Notes: generated by a model from the sequence alone, not told the origin. DNA of 28,118 nt from Promethearchaeota archaeon (GCA_016839635.1 JAEOTV010000164.1:1-28118); one strand, 5' to 3'; shown: positions 6,290 to 13,893, counted from the first letter of the stretch. A program made the numbers and translations.

Positions 6290-6974
6290 TGGACAAGGTT
6301 TTGTAAAAATTATTGATGTTATTCCTTCTGAGATTCCAAAAGGATTTAAATCTAGGGATGCTGTAATTGTTAATATTGCAAAAATTAGTACAAATACTAA
6401 GCCTATTAAAGACGATTTTAAAGTGTATGATTTTATAGAAAAGTTGTTTAAGATGCAACATTTCTCCCCATTTGAGCAAGCTATTTTAACTTTTAGAATT
6501 AAAGTCCCCTATGTAGTTTGGTCACAAGTTGATAGGCATCGTACATTTGTTTATTCTAGTCAATTAAGGCGGAGTGGTAGGTACACAAAATTTTCTGAAG
6601 AAGATTTTTATATTCCAAAGTATCTTGATAATTATAATATCAGTGATGGGCTTCCTATGACGGCTAAAGATTTCTTATCAGAAACAATAACTCTCTCTAC
6701 TCATAATTATGAGATGTTGCTTGAGGCGGGAGTATCAAAAGAATCTGCTAGATTTGTATTACCGGCATTTTGTATACTATATGAAGATGTGGTAAATGTA
6801 AATCTTAAAAATTTGTTTCACTTTTTTTCTCTTAGGAGAAATATAAAAGTTCAACCAGAAATAAGAGAGCTTGCTGAGAATATGATGGAGATAACTAAGG
6901 TACTTTTTCCGTATTCAATTAAAATTTATAACGAAAATCCATCGCCTATTAACTATAACTTTGATGAGTTATAA
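6264..6974 (+). CDS. thyX: Flavin-dependent thymidylate synthase
   Basis: ThyX makes dTMP from dUMP using methylene-tetrahydrofolate, FAD and NADPH; it is a tetramer. The 236-aa size is normal. Recognised parts are HFSPFEQ (residues 66-72), QVDRHRT (89-94) with RHR at 91-93, SGRY (104-107), and a C-terminal FHFFSLRR...QPEIRELAENM block. The signature deviates from the canonical RHRxxSxNExSxRY: ten residues instead of seven separate RHR from SGRY, the Asn-Glu pair is missing, and the usual FEH is FEQ. The flavin or dUMP pocket may therefore be remodelled. It sits next to the dUTPase that would supply dUMP. Confidence 0.9.
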   Translation: MELTANLYNGQGFVKIIDVIPSEIPKGFKSRDAVIVNIAKISTNTKPIKDDFKVYDFIEKLFKMQHFSPFEQAILTFRIKVPYVVWSQVDRHRTFVYSSQLRRSGRYTKFSEEDFYIPKYLDNYNISDGLPMTAKDFLSETITLSTHNYEMLLEAGVSKESARFVLPAFCILYEDVVNVNLKNLFHFFSLRRNIKVQPEIRELAENMMEITKVLFPYSIKIYNENPSPINYNFDEL

Positions 6975-6988
6975 AGGAGAATAATTTT

Positions 6989-7174
6989 GTGACTTTGTGG
7001 AATTTCCTCAAAGGATATTGCACTATATGTTTAATAAAGGTAAGAGAGCAAGGAAAGACAGGAAACTCTGTTTCAAGAAGTGACTGTGTACGGATAGGAA
7101 ATACTAACATTTGTGAGTACCATCTTAATGAATTAGTAAAGGAGTTTGACAGGTATGCTGGAAATAAAAGTTAA
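6989..7174 (+). CDS. Small Cys/His protein, GTG start (61 aa)
   Basis: It starts at GTG 6989, 9 nt after AAAGGAG. CTIC near residue 11 and a later CxxH (ICEYH) form a likely four-ligand zinc site of treble-clef type. The C-terminus is helical (LNELVKEFDRY). It overlaps the dUTPase start. Function unknown. Confidence 0.65.
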   Translation: MTLWNFLKGYCTICLIKVREQGKTGNSVSRSDCVRIGNTNICEYHLNELVKEFDRYAGNKS

Positions 7175-7583
7175 ATATTTTGAGGATTATAATGGGCTCC
7201 ATTTAGAGAATAATAGATATGGTGATTGGATAGACCTACCATCTGCTATAAGCACAAGTTATCAGAAAGGAGAAGTTGTACTAATTCCGTTGGGAGTAGC
7301 TATGAAATTACCTAAAGGATATGAAGCTCGTATATTACCTAGGTCTAGTACAATATTAAAATATGGTTTGGTACATGTAGGTTCAGGTGTAATTGATGAA
7401 GATTACTGTGGTGATAATGATGGTTGGGTTTTTATGGGTTATGCTGTAGAAGATAACTATGTAAGTAGAGGGGATAGAATTTGTCAGTTTAGACTGTTTA
7501 AGAAAATGGAAGATGTTGAGTTTAAAGTAGTACCTTATTTGGATAATCCTGACAGGGGAGGGTTTGGTTCAACTGGAAAATAA
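7155..7583 (+). CDS. dut: dUTP pyrophosphatase (trimeric dUTPase)
   Basis: It hydrolyses dUTP to dUMP and pyrophosphate, keeping uracil out of DNA and feeding ThyX. The 142-aa protein shows motif 2 (ARILPRSSTILKYGL), motif 3 with the catalytic Asp (GSGVIDEDYCGDNDGW), motif 4 (RGDRICQFRLF) and the C-terminal Gly-rich arm, motif 5 (RGGFGSTG). Motif 1 is less clear near VLIPLGVAMKLP. The ATG at 7155 was preferred over an in-frame TTG at 7146, because GGAG sits 10 nt before the ATG and only 2 nt before the TTG. Confidence 0.95.
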   Translation: MLEIKVKYFEDYNGLHLENNRYGDWIDLPSAISTSYQKGEVVLIPLGVAMKLPKGYEARILPRSSTILKYGLVHVGSGVIDEDYCGDNDGWVFMGYAVEDNYVSRGDRICQFRLFKKMEDVEFKVVPYLDNPDRGGFGSTGK

Positions 7584-7602
7584 TTCAAGAGGGAGTTTAA
7601 AA

Positions 7603-7905
7603 ATGCGTTTATATAAATTAAGTAAGAGTGTAGAATTTCCTGAAAAAACAAAAACCGGATATATAAATATTAGGTCTATCGAAAGAATTGATGTAAGACC
7701 TGGAGAGATACGGTGTGTTGATACAGGATTGAGGATTTCAAAAACAGATTTAGAGAGAGTTGTTGCTAAATCTGTATGGGGAGATACAAGTACTGTTAAT
7801 AGAACTGGAAAAAGATTATGCATTATTGTGAATAATCATGGCAGTAGAAGCATAATGATTTATCCAGGTATGGTTATTGGAGAACTTACTGTAGAAAAAA
7901 CATAA
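7603..7905 (+). CDS. dUTPase/dCTP-deaminase-like fold protein lacking catalytic motifs
   Basis: The 100-aa protein carries a dUTPase-like beta pattern: VRPGEIRCVDTGLRI resembles the motif 1 region, and a terminal YPGMVIGELTV strand matches the motif 4 region. The PRSS motif 2, the catalytic Asp motif 3 and the Gly-rich arm are absent. It may have arisen from the adjacent dUTPase and act as a regulator or partner subunit. The ATG was chosen for GAGGGAG 9 nt upstream. Fold assignment is moderate, function unknown. Confidence 0.6.
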   Translation: MRLYKLSKSVEFPEKTKTGYINIRSIERIDVRPGEIRCVDTGLRISKTDLERVVAKSVWGDTSTVNRTGKRLCIIVNNHGSRSIMIYPGMVIGELTVEKT

Positions 7906-7921
7906 TTATTGGAGAGCGTTG

Positions 7922-9688
7922 ATGTCGAAGAAGGCGGTTAGACCTTTCATTGATACTAGTTTAGTAGAAAGTGTTGCAAAAAGAAAATATTATTTAAAAG
8001 GAGAAAATTGGGAGAGATTGGCATTAAGAGTAGCTGCTTATGTAGCTTCAGTTGAAGAAACTTTAGAAGAGAAAAAATATTGGACTCAGGAATTTTTTAC
8101 TTTAATTAATAAAAAGATTTTTATTCCTGGCGGAAGGATATTAGCTAATGCTAATACAAAAATTACTAATTTGTCTAACTGCTATGTTTCAGAATTAGAT
8201 GATAGTAGAAAAGGAATTTATCAAGGACTTGCAGATGTTGCAGAGATCCACGCTCAGGGTGGTGGAGTTGGTATAAATTTCTCTTCTCTAAGAGAAGAGG
8301 GTGCTCCCATTAGTTCTACTGGTGGAGAGTCGAGTGGTCCTGTATCATTTATGGAACTATTTAATGTATCTGGAAGCGTTATTAAACAAAGTTCTAGACG
8401 TGGAGCTATGCTTGCAGGATTAGATGCAACTCATCCAGATATATTTAAATTTATTTCTGCAAAATTAAACGAAAATAAATTAAATAACTTTAATATTTCT
8501 GTACTAATTTCAGATGCGGTTATGAAAGCATATGAAAACGATGAGAATATTGGATTATGTTCTGTCAATAGAGATTTCTGTGAAATGGTTCCTGCGTCTG
8601 AGATTTTAACTGCAATAGCAGAGGCTGCATGGAAATCTGGTGAACCTGGAATTTTATTTAGTGATACATTAGAAAAACATAATCCTAATCCACATTTAGG
8701 AAATATAGTTGGAACTAATCCTTGTGGAGAAATTCCCGGAAGAGATGGAGCGTCATGTATATTAGGAAGTTTGAACCTAAAGAAATTTTTGATTCAAGAG
8801 GAAGGTATTTATGCTTTAGATTTTGGAGCTATTACATTGGCCACTTCTATAGCAGTAAAATTCTTAGATAATGTAGTAGATTTGACTACATCTGGTATAG
8901 ATTTCTTCGACAAGATTAATAAAGAAGAGCGTAAAATAGGTTTAGGAATAATGGGTTGGGCAGATGTCTTGGCTTTTATGGGATTGGCTTATGATAGTAA
9001 AGAGGCAAGAAATTATGCAGAAGAAGTTGCAAAAATTATGTATATTTCTGCCAGAAAAATTTCTCAACTTTTAGCTAAGGAGCGTGATCCATATCCTGGA
9101 TATGACGCAGTTTATAGCACTGACCCTATTTCGTTAGAATTTATGAAGCCACAAAGGAATTCTAACCTTCTTGCGTTAGCACCAACTGGTACAATTTCTT
9201 TAATTGCTGAAGTAAATGGTTCTATTGAACCATTTTTTATGTTGGCGTATAAAAAGAACTTTAAGTATGGAAAAGATATTACACAAAAAAGTTCTATAAT
9301 TACATCAACAACTTTTAAAGAGATTATTATGAGTAAATTTGACGAAGATATTGCATGGCAAATATTAGAAGATACAGCAAATACTGGTATATTAAATGTC
9401 AATCCTAAATTTTCAGATGAAATCAATCGGCGGATATATGACTTAAAACCAGTGTTAAAAACTTCTCATGAAATAAGTCCAGAGGCTCATGTGTTGATGC
9501 AATCTGCGTGGCAAAAATATATTGATTTAAGTGTGAGTAAAACAATTAACTTACCGAGTGATGCTACGGTAGAAAATATTTTAGAGGTTATTTATCTTGC
9601 GTGGAAAACTGGACTAAAAGGACTTGCGATTTATCGAGATAAATCTAGGACGGAACAAATTTTGGAAAAACCTAAAGAGGAAGGATAA
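7922..9688 (+). CDS. nrdJ: Class II (adenosylcobalamin-dependent) ribonucleotide reductase
   Basis: It reduces ribonucleotides to deoxyribonucleotides through a thiyl radical formed with adenosylcobalamin, and needs no separate radical subunit. NrdJ-type sequence includes GGVGINFSSLR, RRGAMLAGLDATHPDI, NPCGEIPGR (radical Cys268, Asn266, Glu270), LAPTGTISLIAE and GLKGLAIYRDKSR. Redox-pair candidates are Cys87 (SNCYV) and Cys279 (SCILGSLN). At 588 aa it is short: it ends just after YRDKSR and has no cysteine after residue 279, so the usual C-terminal Cys pair that re-reduces the active site is missing. The ATG was chosen over TTG 7919 for SD spacing. It is the last gene of the operon, 9 nt before a terminator. 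Confidence 0.93.
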   Translation: MSKKAVRPFIDTSLVESVAKRKYYLKGENWERLALRVAAYVASVEETLEEKKYWTQEFFTLINKKIFIPGGRILANANTKITNLSNCYVSELDDSRKGIYQGLADVAEIHAQGGGVGINFSSLREEGAPISSTGGESSGPVSFMELFNVSGSVIKQSSRRGAMLAGLDATHPDIFKFISAKLNENKLNNFNISVLISDAVMKAYENDENIGLCSVNRDFCEMVPASEILTAIAEAAWKSGEPGILFSDTLEKHNPNPHLGNIVGTNPCGEIPGRDGASCILGSLNLKKFLIQEEGIYALDFGAITLATSIAVKFLDNVVDLTTSGIDFFDKINKEERKIGLGIMGWADVLAFMGLAYDSKEARNYAEEVAKIMYISARKISQLLAKERDPYPGYDAVYSTDPISLEFMKPQRNSNLLALAPTGTISLIAEVNGSIEPFFMLAYKKNFKYGKDITQKSSIITSTTFKEIIMSKFDEDIAWQILEDTANTGILNVNPKFSDEINRRIYDLKPVLKTSHEISPEAHVLMQSAWQKYIDLSVSKTINLPSDATVENILEVIYLAWKTGLKGLAIYRDKSRTEQILEKPKEEG

Positions 9689-9696
9689 AACTGGCG

Positions 9697-9728
9697 AAAA
9701 AAAATCCCCGATTTTCATCGGGGATTTT
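9697..9728. terminator. Bidirectional intrinsic terminator
   Basis: A 12-bp stem (9701-9712 with 9717-9728) and TTTC loop is flanked by an A8 run on the left and TTTT on the right. It ends both the plus-strand dNTP operon and the convergent minus-strand operon. Confidence 0.9.
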
Positions 9729-9757
9729 AACTTAAATCTGACTAGAGTCTTTATTTA

Positions 9758-10015
9758 TTATACGTGTTCTTTATTTATAATTTTCATTTCTGTATCATGT
9801 TCTTTTTTAATCTTCTCAAGGATTTTAATTACATCATCAATCACATGTGCTTTAAACTTAAATTTTTTCCACCAAAGTGTTACGTTTCTTATTGCAAAAT
9901 GTACTTCTCCAAGCTCATACCAAATAAAAATTCTTGGATAACACTTGTCTACCTTATAGCCTTCTGCTATAAATCTTTCTGTAGATTCTTGACGTATTAT
10001 AATTTCTTCTTTCAT
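9758..10015 (-). CDS. Small protein of unknown function (85 aa)
   Basis: This is the last gene of the long minus-strand run, 30 bp before the shared terminator. SD AAAGGATTAAAATG. A beta-rich first half with aromatic residues (YPRIFIWYELGEVHF, LWWKKFKF) is followed by a charged helix, DDVIKILEKIKKEHDTEM. No family is recognised. Confidence 0.65.
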   Translation of the reverse strand: MKEEIIIRQESTERFIAEGYKVDKCYPRIFIWYELGEVHFAIRNVTLWWKKFKFKAHVIDDVIKILEKIKKEHDTEMKIINKEHV

Positions 10016-10027
10016 TTTAATCCTTTA

Positions 10028-10222
10028 TTAATTTAAACTTAAAATAACGTACCAAGAAAAATTATCAGGTGTAATAGAACCACTAAGTACGTGTTGTTCA
10101 CAAGTAACAATATTTATACATCTAGGATAATCTTCTTCATTCCTGCCCCAAACAATAACTTCTAAATCACCATTGTTTTTTAGTTGTCTTTGTAGTTGTT
10201 TTATTAATTCTGATATTAACAT
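10028..10222 (-). CDS. Small phage protein (64 aa)
   Basis: The N-terminal pattern LISELIKQLQRQLKNNGDLEVIVWG (quoted here in two parts: helix LISELIKQLQRQL, then strand DLEVIVWG) is common in anonymous phage proteins that begin with a helix and a strand ending in a polar turn. The start overlaps the stop of the upstream zinc-ribbon gene (TAATG). Function unknown. Confidence 0.65.
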   Translation of the reverse strand: MLISELIKQLQRQLKNNGDLEVIVWGRNEEDYPRCINIVTCEQHVLSGSITPDNFSWYVILSLN

Positions 10223-10395
10223 TATTTCATCTTCTTTTTACAAAAAGGACAATATAACGGTTCATGTCTATCTGTGAGTTGATTTCGTCCTTGATGACAT
10301 ATTTCTGTTAGGAGCATAAATCTTTTATAACAGTAATGACATTTATGTATAATTCCATTAAAATTTATCATAAAATTTTCTCTTGTTTTTGACAT
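10222..10395 (-). CDS. Small zinc-ribbon protein (57 aa)
   Basis: CHYC at residues 19-22 and CPFC at 49-52 form a likely zinc ribbon with a basic end (KKKMK). A lone Cys sits between them. The upstream sequence (GGGAAAAATAAAATG) is a modest SD, and the stop overlaps the next start (TAATG). It probably binds nucleic acid or protein; nothing more can be said. Confidence 0.65.
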   Translation of the reverse strand: MSKTRENFMINFNGIIHKCHYCYKRFMLLTEICHQGRNQLTDRHEPLYCPFCKKKMK

Positions 10396-10406
10396 TTTAT
10401 TTTTCC

Positions 10407-10565
10407 CTATATCTCTAAAAGAATCATTAAACTAAGAAACGATTTACATGTTGCACAAATATAATAAGTTTTTTCTCCTTCCTCTCCCTCAATAGGGGTG
10501 ACACGATAATCTGAACCACATCTATCACAAGTTATTTTTTCTATCACAATTATTTCTTTATTCAT
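10407..10565 (-). CDS. Small zinc-ribbon protein (52 aa)
   Basis: CDRCG (13-17) and CATCK (37-41) make a classic two-knuckle zinc ribbon, resembling the 52-aa protein at 5697-5855 in size and layout. The C-terminus is hydrophobic (FLSLMILLEI). The start overlaps the upstream stop (TAATG), indicating coupling. Confidence 0.7.
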   Translation of the reverse strand: MNKEIIVIEKITCDRCGSDYRVTPIEGEEGEKTYYICATCKSFLSLMILLEI

Positions 10566-10891
10566 TATTCTAATGTTCTCCTATCTTTAAAATAAGTTCC
10601 ATATGTATATCTTGCGTATGTTTCCCAAAAAGCAGTTAAAGCTGTGTGTATATGTGCTGAACCAAGTTCTTTTATTAGAATAAGTAGATTAAGATATATT
10701 CTTAATATAATTGGTTCAAAAGAAATAGGTTCAGTAGCTACATGACAAATTATCTGTAATGGTGAGGTTAGCGGATTTCCACGCTCATCAGCAAAAAGTA
10801 ATTTATTTTTTAAAATATCAGGAACACTTTGTCTTATATGTGTGCCATTGTTACTTAAACAATCAGTGTATATTCGCATAGAATGTCTCAT
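10565..10891 (-). CDS. Member of a small helical paralogue family (108 aa)
   Basis: The C-terminal half reads EPIILRIYLNLLILIKELG then ALTAFWETYARY. The same IYLNL-LILIK-G then FW pattern occurs in the next two genes (10903-11292, 11306-11638), and more weakly in 12499-12873. ATG 10891 was chosen for AAAGGAAAATTTT; an upstream in-frame TTG lacks a spaced SD. The N-terminal half varies among paralogues (here with one Cys and basic residues). All-helical prediction, no catalytic motif. Confidence 0.7.
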   Translation of the reverse strand: MRHSMRIYTDCLSNNGTHIRQSVPDILKNKLLFADERGNPLTSPLQIICHVATEPISFEPIILRIYLNLLILIKELGSAHIHTALTAFWETYARYTYGTYFKDRRTLE

Positions 10892-10902
10892 AAAATTTTC
10901 CT

Positions 10903-11292
10903 TTACCAAAAACTAGGGAGTTTTCCATCTGTTTTCAATGACTGTCTTTTTGGAAGTCTTACGTTTTTTGGAAATGTATCATAATCCAGAATTGTATCAA
11001 GATTTTCTCTGAAGAATCTATTCCAAAAAGAAAATAAAGCATACTCAAGATATTCTTCTCCAAAGTGTTTTACAAGGAGAATAAGATTTAGATAAATATC
11101 TGATAAAGTCCCATCATCAAAAAATTGATAATGAGCAATCTCAGTTATAAGTGATGCAACTGATTTTAACACATATTTTTCCATATTTCTACTAAGAAAT
11201 CTGTAGTCAGGAGAATTTAAGGCAGATGGTAACTTCAAATGGACTATATTTCCTATTGGCGTTATACATCTTACCCAAATATTCGTTTTCAC
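10903..11292 (-). CDS. Member of a small helical paralogue family, GTG start (129 aa)
   Basis: Start GTG 11292 with AAAGGAG 8 nt upstream. The family core LSDIYLNLILLVKHFGEEYL is followed by ALFSFWNRFFREN. An upstream segment, KSVASLITEIAHYQFF, aligns with the PLQIICHV region of its neighbour. It has an extra C-terminal basic tail (LPKRQSLKTDGKLPSFW). Tandem arrangement implies local duplication and divergence. Function unknown. Confidence 0.7.
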   Translation of the reverse strand: MKTNIWVRCITPIGNIVHLKLPSALNSPDYRFLSRNMEKYVLKSVASLITEIAHYQFFDDGTLSDIYLNLILLVKHFGEEYLEYALFSFWNRFFRENLDTILDYDTFPKNVRLPKRQSLKTDGKLPSFW

Positions 11293-11305
11293 TTAATTTT
11301 CTCCT

Positions 11306-11638
11306 TTAAAGAAGGGCATCCAAATAATTATTATCAAAGTATCTTTCTTGTGCTATTCTTCTATAGAATAATTCCATACTAGGTTTTAATAAATGGGTAC
11401 ATTTGTAATATTTCAATACTAAAACCATATTTATATATATTCTTGAAAGAATAGGTTCAGTATAAAAGTGTGTTCTGCACAATTTATTGATAATATCAAT
11501 CGGATTTTTTAAGACATCTCCAAAACTAGTAGTAAATTCATGATTATTTTGCAGAATATTTCTGACATTTCTTCTAGTTTTTCCTATAACATTGATATAA
11601 CAATCTACATACATATCTAAATTCTTATTTACACTCAT
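11306..11638 (-). CDS. Member of a small helical paralogue family (110 aa)
   Basis: The core NPIDIINKLCRTHFYTEPIL then SRIYINMVLVLKYYKCTHLL matches the two downstream genes. The C-terminal SMELFYRRIAQERYF corresponds to their FW-R segment. ATG 11638 is preceded by AGGAGATTT and overlaps the previous stop (ATGA). The upstream in-frame extension is not needed. Confidence 0.7.
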   Translation of the reverse strand: MSVNKNLDMYVDCYINVIGKTRRNVRNILQNNHEFTTSFGDVLKNPIDIINKLCRTHFYTEPILSRIYINMVLVLKYYKCTHLLKPSMELFYRRIAQERYFDNNYLDALL

Positions 11639-12078
11639 AAATCTCCTACATATAGAAGAAGTTGATTTCCTGTTCTGTAACTTTTGTTTGAAAAAATACA
11701 CTTATATCTTTCTGGAACATTAAAATAATCAGCTTGTTGCTTATTCAAAGAAAAAACTATAGCAGAATAGTTCATATAGCTTGCTACCCACTCTGCAATT
11801 TTTAAAATATCTTTAAAAGATTTTGTAGCACCGCTTATCTGATGCATGAGTAACCAACCACAGTTTGAAGGAAAAGTCCTTAATTTAAAATACTGCATAT
11901 AATTATTTTGAGTAAAAGACAACACAGTGTCGCCTATACCACTATGCTCATCACTGTCTGTAATGTTAAATTTATATGGTAAAGCTTTCTTTTTTAAATT
12001 TTTTATAAAGAAATATACTTCTTCTTCCAAATCATGCTCATTAGTATAAATCACTTCACGTAAATCGTCGATATTCAT
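11635..12078 (-). CDS. FPSNC-W family protein, copy 2 (147 aa)
   Basis: Paralogue of the next upstream gene. Both hold a F-P-S-N-C-[GA]-W segment (FPSNCGWLLMH here), then about 30 residues later a hydrophobic strand (SAIVFSLNKQQADYF here, AGVLFSMNESQMQLL there). The Cys and the FSxN strand are conserved between copies, suggesting a shared pocket or fold; the pattern is vaguely acyltransferase-like, but no cofactor motif is visible. ATG 12078 overlaps the upstream stop (ATGA), with GAGGTGAAT as SD. Confidence 0.7.
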   Translation of the reverse strand: MNIDDLREVIYTNEHDLEEEVYFFIKNLKKKALPYKFNITDSDEHSGIGDTVLSFTQNNYMQYFKLRTFPSNCGWLLMHQISGATKSFKDILKIAEWVASYMNYSAIVFSLNKQQADYFNVPERYKCIFSNKSYRTGNQLLLYVGDL

Positions 12079-12509
12079 AAATTCACCTCTTGTAATGGAT
12101 ATAAGAATAAATAAACATTTTGCCAACTATGCGGATTATTTTGTGAAACTAATTTTTTACACTCTTTTAAAAATATTTTTCCCTCCTCATCTAAAAGTTG
12201 CATCTGAGATTCATTCATTGAAAATAATACTCCAGCATATTCACCCAACGTAGCAATTTCTATAATAAAATCTATCCACAACTTGAAACTAGTCGTTACA
12301 TTAAAATTATGTGCTATTATCCACGCACAATTTGAAGGAAATTGTGTTAAACACACACCCTCAAAGAAATCTATATAATCATTCTTTATTGTTCTAGTTA
12401 TATGAAATGAATCGTAAAATTCTCTTACAGAATAATCATATTTTTCACAAACTTTACAAATATCTTTATATAATTCAGGATAATAGTCTATAACAGACTC
12501 AGTGACCAT
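12075..12509 (-). CDS. FPSNC-W family protein, copy 1 (144 aa)
   Basis: The conserved block is FPSNCAWIIAHNF, followed by an acidic helix and AGVLFSMNESQMQLL. The N-terminal third is acidic and helical (YPELYKDICKVCEKYDYSV) and differs from copy 2. ATG 12509 was chosen for GGAGG 5 nt upstream and because its SD lies in the last codons of the upstream gene. Function unknown. Confidence 0.7.
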   Translation of the reverse strand: MVTESVIDYYPELYKDICKVCEKYDYSVREFYDSFHITRTIKNDYIDFFEGVCLTQFPSNCAWIIAHNFNVTTSFKLWIDFIIEIATLGEYAGVLFSMNESQMQLLDEEGKIFLKECKKLVSQNNPHSWQNVYLFLYPLQEVNL

Positions 12510-12873
12510 AAAATCCTCCAAAGTTATCTCTATAATCATATTCATCAAAATCTGTATCAGTATTGCCTGAACTGGTCACAGGAGCTAACTGCGTATTTCT
12601 AGGAAAATCTGGATGACAAAAAATCTCATTCATTACAGTGTACAGATATTGAATTCCAAATACATTTATTAAATAAATACCTGTTCGGTATATATTTATA
12701 TCGAACTTATTAAAGTAAAGAGGATCTCTTAGAATAAATCTAATTATAGTTTCTGGTGCAGTTATAATTATTTCTCTTTTATCTAGTAAACTATATCCTT
12801 TAGAAAAAATATCTCTCATTTTTTCCCAACGTACTTCGCCATCAATTAAACATTTTAAATATAGTGAAAACAT
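12499..12873 (-). CDS. Distant member of the helical paralogue family (124 aa)
   Basis: APETIIRFILRDPLYFNKFD then INIYRTGIYLINVFG aligns by eye with the SPLQIICHV...RIYLNLLILIKELG core of 10565-10891. A flexible Ser/Thr/Asp-rich and Gly-rich tail (TSSGNTDTDFDEYDY, GGFYGH) is unique to this copy. The SD is moderate (AAGGTAAATT). The stop overlaps the next SD and start. Function unknown. Confidence 0.65.
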   Translation of the reverse strand: MFSLYLKCLIDGEVRWEKMRDIFSKGYSLLDKREIIITAPETIIRFILRDPLYFNKFDINIYRTGIYLINVFGIQYLYTVMNEIFCHPDFPRNTQLAPVTSSGNTDTDFDEYDYRDNFGGFYGH

Positions 12874-12876
12874 AAT

Positions 12877-13458
12877 TTACCTTCTAGCTCGTCTAGGACG
12901 AGGCACTGCTCTTGTTGCAGTTCTTCTTCGGTGTCTTGCTAAAATTCTTTCAGCTCGCTCTATATCCATTAAATTTACATTTGGATCTATTACAGGAAAT
13001 GAAATTTCCTCAATTTCATCTTCTATTTCATCTTCGGAAATTTCCTCGGGTGCATTTATTTCTTCAGAGCGTGAAGAAAAAGTAGGTACTGTTTCAGTTG
13101 AAACATCAGCAGAAGTTGAAATAGTTGCACTTTCAGAAAAAGGATTTCTAAAATTAACTTGTTCAAGCGTTATCCAATCAGTTCCTTGTCTATTACTTTC
13201 TACATAATAGGTACTTCCACCAGCGCCTTTATACATACTTCTTAATTCTTTAGGAATTTTATTTTCTTTCTCCGTTCTAAGATCAACTATCTCTAATACT
13301 TTATATGAAATATTATTTTTATCTAAAAATTCTTTAATAAACCCTAATGGAACATGATGTATAGGTCTATTGAGTTTAGCAAATTCCACGAAAATATTAT
13401 CTTTTTTTGTTATTTTTTCAAGTAAAATATATTCACTATTGTTAGCTATAATAATCAT
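12877..13458 (-). CDS. Protein with acidic linker and Arg-rich C-terminal tail (193 aa)
   Basis: A folded N-terminal part (about residues 1-95, alpha/beta) is followed by a Ser/Thr-rich then strongly acidic linker (EEISEDEIEDEIEEI). It ends in a very basic tail: RILARHRRRTATRAVPRPR and further Arg. The charge pattern suits nucleic-acid or ribosome binding held in check by the acidic segment; this is inference. ATG 13458 (AGGTGATTAAAATG) was preferred to an overlapping GTG at 13467. It could also be a substrate of the nearby amidoligases, but nothing shows this. Confidence 0.7.
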   Translation of the reverse strand: MIIIANNSEYILLEKITKKDNIFVEFAKLNRPIHHVPLGFIKEFLDKNNISYKVLEIVDLRTEKENKIPKELRSMYKGAGGSTYYVESNRQGTDWITLEQVNFRNPFSESATISTSADVSTETVPTFSSRSEEINAPEEISEDEIEDEIEEISFPVIDPNVNLMDIERAERILARHRRRTATRAVPRPRRARR

Positions 13459-13459
13459 T

Positions 13460-13642
13460 TTAATCACCTACCCAATAAGTTTTAATATCTACAAAACTAA
13501 CTCTTGCAGAGCGTCTAATAAATTTTAAGAATTCTACAGTGCCTTTTTCTTCATATATTTCTACAACCTTTTCAATCGGTATTTTAGACGCTATTACAAC
13601 ATCATGATAATTCGTTTTAATCACAAAGATATTATAATCCAT
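13460..13642 (-). CDS. Small protein of unknown function (60 aa)
   Basis: The start lies within the end of the upstream gene, with GGAGG 5 nt before ATG. The sequence alternates a beta strand (NIFVIKTNYHDVVIASKI) and a helix (EKVVEIYEEKGTVEFLKFI). No motif is recognised. Coupled at both ends. Confidence 0.65.
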   Translation of the reverse strand: MDYNIFVIKTNYHDVVIASKIPIEKVVEIYEEKGTVEFLKFIRRSARVSFVDIKTYWVGD

Positions 13643-13893
13643 AAATCCTCCCTCATTTGTTCATCTGTTGGATTTATCCAATTTCTTGCAATCATTTCTA
13701 GATATAATCTATACGTAAAAAATTTATTACATTCTCTACTGATAATTTGAAATCTAAATCTTCTGAAAAAATCGGTAAATTCTATTTCAACAGAACATAT
13801 ATCTTGTTTCCAAGAAGGTGGTATTTTTGTTAACGGCAAAGCAAAATAATGTATCATCTGCATTGGAGTTTTTCTCATATCCCAAGATACCAT
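13621..13893 (-). CDS. Small protein, possible divergent member of the helical family (90 aa)
   Basis: The segment TPMQMIHYFALPL resembles the [NSA]P-xx-II core that opens the conserved half of the helical paralogue family, but the IYLNL segment is not clear. Aromatic- and Arg-rich (FRRFRFQI). The SD AAGGATG lies inside the upstream gene. Function unknown. Confidence 0.6.
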   Translation of the reverse strand: MVSWDMRKTPMQMIHYFALPLTKIPPSWKQDICSVEIEFTDFFRRFRFQIISRECNKFFTYRLYLEMIARNWINPTDEQMREDLWIIISL

